NCBI GenBank assembly: GCA_031279715.1
Contig: JAITHY010000099.1
Span: forward strand, 1-6,628
Reading direction: 5' to 3'
Source of the DNA: Verrucomicrobiales bacterium
Lineage (GTDB): Bacteria > Verrucomicrobiota > Verrucomicrobiia > Methylacidiphilales > JAAUTS01
DNA length: 6,628 nucleotides
The position numbers and the translations under genes were made by a program. Under the pieces are notes generated by a model that worked only from the letters and a program-made list of their open reading frames with translations, was not told where the DNA came from and searched no databases. This document shows positions 1 to 4,167 of the stretch, piece after piece; within the stretch, counting starts at the first letter, position 1; the number at the start of each line of letters is the position of its first letter.

Positions 1-165
1 AACACCGTCCGCCCAAACTTGGACGGCGCGCGCGCCGAGTTGGGCGGCGGCATCGTCTGGCAAATCGACGAGTCCAACCAACTCCATCTCGACTACGAGG
101 CCAGCTTCGGTGACAAGTACGACAAACCGTGGGGCCTGACCGCCGGCTTCCGCCACCAGTTCTAA
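1..165 (+). CDS. Autotransporter-type outer-membrane beta-barrel protein, C-terminal fragment
   Basis: The frame is open from the first base of the window and stops with TAA at 163-165, giving the last 54 residues of a longer protein. The fragment alternates polar and hydrophobic or aromatic residues, as in amphipathic beta-strands (for example GGGIVWQIDE, then NQLHLDYEASFGDKY). It ends in a final strand, PWGLTAGFRHQF, with a C-terminal Phe, which is the usual outer-membrane assembly signal read by the BAM complex. This matches the last strands of an autotransporter barrel domain, which would anchor an exported passenger to the cell surface. The passenger lies outside the window, so its role cannot be given. 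Another class of outer-membrane barrel is possible. A terminator follows directly, so this gene ends its transcription unit. Confidence 0.7.
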   Translation, partial: NTVRPNLDGARAELGGGIVWQIDESNQLHLDYEASFGDKYDKPWGLTAGFRHQF

Positions 166-203
166 GCAGACAATTTCCCGTTGGCGGTGGGTTTCAAGTT
201 CTC

Positions 204-233
204 CCTTGTCCCGCCGCCGCCACGGTGACAAGG
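204..233 (+). other. Inverted repeat just upstream of the terminator
   Basis: CCTTGTC at 204-210 is the exact reverse complement of GACAAGG at 227-233, around a 16-nt GCC-rich loop. It abuts the 10-bp terminator stem that begins at 234, so the transcript could form two adjacent hairpins. It has no U-tract of its own. It may act as an RNA 3'-end stabiliser, or it may be chance. Confidence 0.4.
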
Positions 234-271
234 TCAGGGGCGATTTCGCAAGGGTCGCCCCTGATTTTTTT
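234..271 (+). terminator. Strong intrinsic (Rho-independent) terminator of the autotransporter gene
   Basis: TCAGGGGCGA (234-243) and TCGCCCCTGA (255-264) form a perfect 10-bp stem around an 11-nt loop. A run of seven T follows at 265-271. It lies about 70 bp after the autotransporter stop codon. Because the stem is symmetric it could also work weakly on the other strand, but no A-run lies on its left to support that. Confidence 0.9.
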
Positions 272-286
272 ATTTAACGCAATATG

Positions 287-315
287 TTGCGGAATGAAAT
301 TTTTTTTGCTATAAA
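287..315 (+). promoter_or_regulatory. Extended -10 promoter for the ABM/amidohydrolase unit
   Basis: TATAAA at 310-315 is preceded by TG at 307-308 in the TGnTATAAA arrangement, a good extended -10. TTGCGG at 287-292 lies exactly 17 bp upstream as a partial -35 (the TTG is conserved). The region between them is AT-rich. Initiation would fall near 322, leaving a leader of about 30 nt before the ATG at 352. Its position right after the terminator of the preceding gene supports it. No operator is recognisable. Confidence 0.6.
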
Positions 316-351
316 TGGTTGGTCATTCAAACTGGCGCGTAACAGAAAATT

Positions 352-894
352 ATGCAACAACCTGTTCATGTGGCAATCGTGAGACGCATCAAGCCTGGTT
401 GCGAGGCTGAGTTCCAGGCCGCGGTGCGCGAATTTTTCCGGCAGTCGCTCACGCATTCCGGCATTCTCGGCGCCAGCCTGTTGACGCCGCCCAACGACGA
501 CTCGCGTGAATATGGCATTCTGCGCACCTTCGCGGACCGTAAGGAGCGTGATTTGTTTTACGCCTCGCCGTTCTTCGCCGAATGGGAGGAGCGCGTCGCC
601 CCGCTGACGGAGGGTGAGCCGCAGCGTCGAGAACTGAGCGGTCTTGAGGCGTGGTTCCGCGACACCAAAAACCTCCCGCCGCCGCGATGGAAAATGATGC
701 TCCTTACGTGGCTGGCCGTGTGGCCCGTCAGCATGGCGGTGCCTGACTTGTTGAAGCCGATTATCAGCGGCGTGGTTCATCCTGTGATTTTCGCCGGCCT
801 TGCGGCCCTCGGCATTGTGCTGATACTGACTTGGGTGGCGATGCCGGTGTTTGTTTTCCTAACCAAGAAATGGCTTTACCCGCCCAAAAAATAA
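352..894 (+). CDS. Antibiotic-biosynthesis-monooxygenase-like (ABM) protein with C-terminal membrane segments
   Basis: This 180-residue protein has two parts. Residues 1-100 resemble an ABM ferredoxin-like domain: a first strand VHVAIVRRIKPGCEAEFQAA, a helix, then EYGILRTFADRKERDLFYAS and a Trp-rich segment. Residues 115-134 (MMLLTWLAVWPVSMAVPDLL) and 144-171 are strongly hydrophobic and look like two membrane helices, after a PPPRWKMMLLTW junction. The layout recalls the larger ABM proteins of the COG3224 type, in which a soluble domain is followed by a membrane anchor. ABM domains include cofactor-free oxygenases of quinones and polyketides, but many members have no known reaction and no catalytic residues can be assigned here. 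The start is the first ATG after the promoter, with no clear Shine-Dalgarno sequence. The stop lies 20 bp before the amidohydrolase start, so the two genes very likely share a transcript. Confidence 0.75.
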   Translation: MQQPVHVAIVRRIKPGCEAEFQAAVREFFRQSLTHSGILGASLLTPPNDDSREYGILRTFADRKERDLFYASPFFAEWEERVAPLTEGEPQRRELSGLEAWFRDTKNLPPPRWKMMLLTWLAVWPVSMAVPDLLKPIISGVVHPVIFAGLAALGIVLILTWVAMPVFVFLTKKWLYPPKK

Positions 895-914
895 CAATCA
901 AAAGAAAGACCATC

Positions 915-2783
915 ATGAATAGTGAAAAAAACGCCGACTTGATATTGTTCAACGGCAAAATCACCACCCTCGACCCAAAATATCCCGAAGCGCGCAATGT
1001 CGCCATCAGCGGCGGCAAAATTGTCGGCGTCGACGAAGCGGAGGAATACCGGCGCGGACCGGAGACCAAGTGCGTGGACCTTAACGGCCGGCGTGTTGTG
1101 CCGGGTTTGAACGATTCACACTTGCATGTCATCCGCGGCGGGTTGAATTACAACATGGAACTGCGTTGGGACGGTGTGCCGTCGCTGGCGGACGCGCTGA
1201 GGATGCTCAAGGAACAAGCGCAACGCACGCCGACGGGACAGTGGATTCGCGTGGTTGGCGGCTGGAGCGAGTTCCAGTTTGCCGAGCGCCGGATGCCCAC
1301 GCTGGAGGAACTGAACGCCGCCGCGCCGGACACGCCGGTGTTTGTGCTGCATTTGTACTGCCGCGCGATGTTGAACAAGGCGGCGTTGCGCGCCTGCGGG
1401 TATACCAAGGACACGCCCAACCCGCCCGGCGGTGAAATTCAGCATGGCGCTGACGGTCAGCCCACCGGTTTACTCATCGCGCGCCCGAACGCGACGATTT
1501 TGTACGCGACGCTGGCGAAGGGGCCGAAACTGCCGCCGGAGCATCAGCTTAATTCCACGCGCCACTTCATGCGCGAACTCAACCGGCTGGGGTTGACCAG
1601 TATCATTGACGCGGGCGGCGGGTTTCAGAATTATCCCGAGGATTACGCGGTTATTGAGGAATTGCACAAGCGCGGGGAGATGACTCTGCGCATCGCGTAC
1701 AATTTGTTCACGCAAAAACCCAAGGATGAGAAGGCGGACTTTGCGCGCTGGGTGAGGATGACCGGTCCCGGCGTCGGCGACGATTATTTTCGCTGCAACG
1801 GCGCGGGCGAAATGCTCGTGTTCAGCGCCGCTGATTTTGAGGATTTTCTCGAACCGCGCCCCGATTTGCCCGACGGCATGGAGGCGGAGTTGAAGGAAGT
1901 GGTCGCGCTGCTGGTGGCGAACAAATGGCCGTTCCGCCTGCACGCCACTTATGATGAGAGCATCACGCGTTTCCTCGACGTGTTTGAGGAGGTGAACAAG
2001 GAAGTGCCGTTCAAGGGGCTTAACTGGTTCTTCGATCATTGCGAGACCGTCAGCGACCGCAACATGGAGCGTATCAAGGCGCTGGGAGGCGGCATTGCCA
2101 TTCAATGTCGCATGGCCTATCAGGGTGAGTATTTCCTTGACCGTTACGGGAGCGCCGCCGCCGAGCGCACGCCGCCGGTGCGGAAGATGCTGGAACTCGG
2201 CATTCCCGTCGGCGCCGGCACCGACGCCACGCGCGTCGCCAGCTACAATCCATGGGTGTCGCTTTATTGGCTGGTCAGCGGGCGCACCGTTGGCGGCACG
2301 CCGTTGTATCCCGACCGGAACTGTCTCAGCCGCGAGGAAGCGTTGCGGCTCTACACGCAAGGAAGCAGTTGGTTTTCCACCGAGAGCGGCAAGAAAGGGA
2401 CCATTGTCGAGGGACAACTGGCGGATTTGATTGCCTTGACTGATGATTACCTCACCGTGCCTGAGGAGCAAATCAAGAGCCTCGAATCGGTGCTGACCAT
2501 TGTCGGCGGCGCCATTGTCCATGCCACGGATGAATTTTCACCGCTGGCGCCGCCCGCCATTCCGGTTTTGCCCGAATGGTCGCCGGTCAAAATTTTCGGC
2601 GGTTATGGCGCGCCGCTGGACACTCGCAAAGCCGCCCGTGCCGGCGTCCCTGTTGCGCATGAGCATACTTGCGAATGCCACACCCACGGCTGCCAGCACG
2701 CCTGGCACCAGTTGCTGGGTGGCGCTGCCGCCAGCCGCTACGCAGATTTCTGGGGCAGTGGTTGCGAGTGTTTCGCGTTTTGA
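915..2783 (+). CDS. YtcJ-type metal-dependent amidohydrolase with Cys/His-rich C-terminal tail
   Basis: This is a 622-residue hydrolase of the Amidohydro_3 (YtcJ-like) group, expected to cleave C-N bonds in the cytoplasm. The substrate is unknown. The N-terminus has the small beta-sandwich typical of the family (ADLILFNGKITTLDP, then GGKIVGVDEA, then GRRVVPGLNDSHLH). Metal-site candidates are the HLH motif at 69-71, His343 (FRLHATYDES), His375 (FFDHCE) and Asp437 (GAGTDAT). The family's closing segment, GTIVEGQLADLIALTDDYL, is present. No signal peptide is seen. Beyond about residue 540 is a tail unlike a standard YtcJ, with HEHTCECHTHGCQHAWH at 582-598 and a terminal CECFAF. The frame is also open upstream to a TTG at 831. 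I chose ATG 915 because it starts just before the conserved N-terminus, has a purine-rich AAAGAAAGA upstream, and avoids a 64-bp overlap with the preceding gene. It is co-oriented with the ABM gene and 20 bp downstream of it. Confidence 0.88.
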   Translation: MNSEKNADLILFNGKITTLDPKYPEARNVAISGGKIVGVDEAEEYRRGPETKCVDLNGRRVVPGLNDSHLHVIRGGLNYNMELRWDGVPSLADALRMLKEQAQRTPTGQWIRVVGGWSEFQFAERRMPTLEELNAAAPDTPVFVLHLYCRAMLNKAALRACGYTKDTPNPPGGEIQHGADGQPTGLLIARPNATILYATLAKGPKLPPEHQLNSTRHFMRELNRLGLTSIIDAGGGFQNYPEDYAVIEELHKRGEMTLRIAYNLFTQKPKDEKADFARWVRMTGPGVGDDYFRCNGAGEMLVFSAADFEDFLEPRPDLPDGMEAELKEVVALLVANKWPFRLHATYDESITRFLDVFEEVNKEVPFKGLNWFFDHCETVSDRNMERIKALGGGIAIQCRMAYQGEYFLDRYGSAAAERTPPVRKMLELGIPVGAGTDATRVASYNPWVSLYWLVSGRTVGGTPLYPDRNCLSREEALRLYTQGSSWFSTESGKKGTIVEGQLADLIALTDDYLTVPEEQIKSLESVLTIVGGAIVHATDEFSPLAPPAIPVLPEWSPVKIFGGYGAPLDTRKAARAGVPVAHEHTCECHTHGCQHAWHQLLGGAAASRYADFWGSGCECFAF

Positions 2784-2811
2784 ACAAACCTGGCGCCGTG
2801 GCGTTTTGTCA

Positions 2812-3378
2812 TCAATAGTCGTAATCAATGGAGCGGTGACGGGGGGCGATCAGCGGGCGTTTTTTATTGCCGGATGAGGTGGTGGGAGGACGGAGTTCCA
2901 GAGGGTCGGCTTTGCCGATGACTTCGAAGCCTTTGATGCGGAAGACGTCGACGTAGAGGTCGTAGTTGGGGTCATAGCCTTGGCAGGGGAGGAATTCGCC
3001 GTAGAGTTTGTACTCGTAATGGTCATCGCCTTTGGGATTGTCAAGGAAGCGTCCGGGGATTTTGGTTTGACCGGGTATTTCTTGTATCATTATCCAGCGG
3101 GCTTTTCGGGAGTTGTCTTTTTCCGGCCAAACCCAGCCCCATTCGGTGTGGCGTTCAGTGACAGTGCGGTGGCCGATGTAGACAGGACCGGTGCGGTCAC
3201 CCCATGTTTGAGGAATGACTTTGGGCTTGGGTGTTGGTTTTGGCGTGATGGGTTGACTGTCAGCGGGCGTTTCGGCCGGCTCGGCGATAGGCATCTGTTC
3301 GTCATTAGCGGCGGGTTCTTGCGCGGTCACGGTCAGCGCGCTGAGGATGAGCAGAGTGAGGGGAAGGATTGATTTCAT
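2812..3378 (-). CDS. Small secreted protein of unknown family, downstream partner of the caspase-like gene
   Basis: I do not recognise this 188-residue protein. It begins MKSILPLTLLILSALTVTAQEP, a clear Sec signal peptide with likely cleavage after the VTA at 17-19. Residues about 21-55 are a Pro/Glu/Thr/Lys-rich low-complexity linker (repeated TPKP). A compact part rich in Trp, Tyr and charge follows from about 57 (TWGDRTGPVYIGHRT, then EWGWVWPEKD, then KLYGEFLPCQGYDPNYDLYVDVFRIKGFEVIG), suggesting a small beta-rich domain with a single Cys at 132. The C-terminus is basic, then ends DYDY. The frame extends upstream to an ATG at 3483, but start 3378 is preferred. It gives the signal peptide, and its ATG overlaps the TGA of the upstream gene as ATGA, implying coupled translation. 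Location is periplasmic or extracellular. The 28 bp between its stop and the convergent amidohydrolase stop hold no convincing terminator. Confidence 0.75.
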   Translation of the reverse strand: MKSILPLTLLILSALTVTAQEPAANDEQMPIAEPAETPADSQPITPKPTPKPKVIPQTWGDRTGPVYIGHRTVTERHTEWGWVWPEKDNSRKARWIMIQEIPGQTKIPGRFLDNPKGDDHYEYKLYGEFLPCQGYDPNYDLYVDVFRIKGFEVIGKADPLELRPPTTSSGNKKRPLIAPRHRSIDYDY

Positions 3379-4061
3379 TGGGACCACTTTCCGTTGGGTG
3401 AGGAGAGGAAGGGCAGGCCGCCGCGGGAGTAGTCGGTTTTGCCGATGGCGCCCACCATGGGGATGCCGGTGCGTTTTTTCCATTCGGCGGAATAGGACTC
3501 GCCGCTGTGGCAGCCCCAGCTTTGGGCGCGGGCGGTTTTGGCGAAGATGGCGCGGTTGATTTTGCCAAGGTCGTTTTGGTGCAGGATGCCGCTGGCGAAT
3601 GCGGCGCCGTCCAGTCCGTTGCTGTAGTCGAACATGAGGCAGAGCATGTTGGAGTGTCCGAAGTATTCAAAGCGGGCGATTTTAACGCGGTCACGGTCAG
3701 CGCCTTTGTTGAGGTGGTTGAGGAGTTCGGGCTGACTGTCGAACCAGAAGAGGCGGGCGCGGGTTTGAGTGGCTTTGAGCCGGATGGCGGCGAGGAGGTT
3801 GGCGTTTTCCTCGCGCCCGCGGGCGGCGTAGGCGGGGCGGTAAACGAGCCAAGTGATTTGGTCGCCGGGCGCGGGTTGGATTTGCGCGATGCGGGCGGCG
3901 GCGGCATCGATGAAGTTGCCCCAGTATTTATCGTGGGGCTTGGGCTTGTGTTTTTCAAAGTAGGTGAGGGCGCAGCCGCCGCTGACGATGACATGTTCGT
4001 CGGCGCGAGCGGCGGCGGCGCCGATGAGGGCGCCGCAGATGAGGCTGAGGAACAAGCGCAT
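3375..4061 (-). CDS. Secreted protein with caspase-fold (clan CD) cysteine-peptidase-like His/Cys signature
   Basis: This protein has 228 residues. MRLFLSLICGALIGAAAARADE is a signal peptide, so the product is exported. The mature part begins with a hydrophobic strand HVIVSGG (23-29) and a helix (WGNFIDAAAARIAQIQ). It continues with ITWLVYRPAY and another helix region, then RFEYFGHSN at 130-138 and SWGCHSGES at 181-189. The last two resemble the strand-His (SGHG) and strand-Cys (DxCHSG) elements of caspases, metacaspases and related clan CD peptidases. The candidate dyad is His136 and Cys184, 48 residues apart, in the correct order. The segment MVGAIGKTDYS follows the Cys. The family itself is not one I can name, and enzymatic activity is inferred only from these motifs. 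The start is the only ATG that gives a signal peptide; no Shine-Dalgarno is visible, and a run of C precedes the ATG. It is the first gene of a two-gene minus-strand unit, overlapping the next gene by four bases. Confidence 0.72.
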   Translation of the reverse strand: MRLFLSLICGALIGAAAARADEHVIVSGGCALTYFEKHKPKPHDKYWGNFIDAAAARIAQIQPAPGDQITWLVYRPAYAARGREENANLLAAIRLKATQTRARLFWFDSQPELLNHLNKGADRDRVKIARFEYFGHSNMLCLMFDYSNGLDGAAFASGILHQNDLGKINRAIFAKTARAQSWGCHSGESYSAEWKKRTGIPMVGAIGKTDYSRGGLPFLSSPNGKWSQ

Positions 4062-4167
4062 GGGGGGAAAATAGCAAGAAGATGGCGGGTTCCAAGTGTC
4101 AAATTTTAAGAAATTTATGTGTTGATTTTTCGATATATCAATGCATCATGATTGACGGATATATTTT
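4062..4167. promoter_or_regulatory. Divergent AT-rich intergenic region between the secreted pair and metH
   Basis: This 106-bp region is much more AT-rich than its flanks and must hold the promoters of both divergent units. It contains clustered short palindromes: GATATATC at 4132-4139, ATGCAT at 4141-4146 and ATCATGAT at 4145-4152. ATATATC (4133-4139) is also repeated inverted as GATATAT (4158-4164), about 10 bp upstream of the metH start. For metH a weak plus-strand promoter is TTGATT (4122-4127), 16 bp, CATCAT (4144-4149). A tiny frame, MIDGYIL (4148-4171), ends in TGA overlapping the metH ATG. I see no recognisable SAM, SAH or cobalamin riboswitch, and the space is too short for a full cobalamin riboswitch. 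Confidence 0.5.
4114..4141 (-). promoter_or_regulatory. Candidate promoter of the caspase-like/secreted gene pair
   Basis: On the minus strand TTGATA (5 of 6 consensus, plus-strand positions 4136-4141) is followed after 16 bp by CATAAA (4 of 6, positions 4114-4119). Initiation would be near 4107, leaving a leader of about 45 nt before the ATG at 4061. A perfect TTGACA also occurs on the minus strand at 4097-4102, but no good -10 lies at the right distance from it. Confidence 0.35.

Noticed and set aside
831..914. TTG at 831 as the amidohydrolase start
   Set aside because: It would add 28 residues unlike the family N-terminus and overlap the ABM gene by 64 bp. ATG 915 has a purine-rich upstream and fits the family.
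1470..2522. Minus-strand open frame of 350 codons antisense to the amidohydrolase
   Set aside because: It shows no recognisable motif, has repetitive basic composition, and lies fully inside a well-supported gene.
2784..2811. Bidirectional terminator between the convergent genes
   Set aside because: CGCC and GGCG flank a two-base loop before TTTT, and ACAAA/TTTGT lie further out, but no stem of usable length and loop can be drawn.
3305..4102. Alternative minus-strand frame of 265 codons over the caspase-like gene
   Set aside because: It is Ser/Pro/Ala/Thr-rich low-complexity sequence typical of a GC-rich shadow frame. The overlapping frame has a signal peptide and motif structure.
4062..4167. 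SAM, SAH or cobalamin riboswitch upstream of metH
   Set aside because: The region is short and AT-rich, and I could not find conserved cores or a terminator-like expression platform. A covariance-model scan would settle it.
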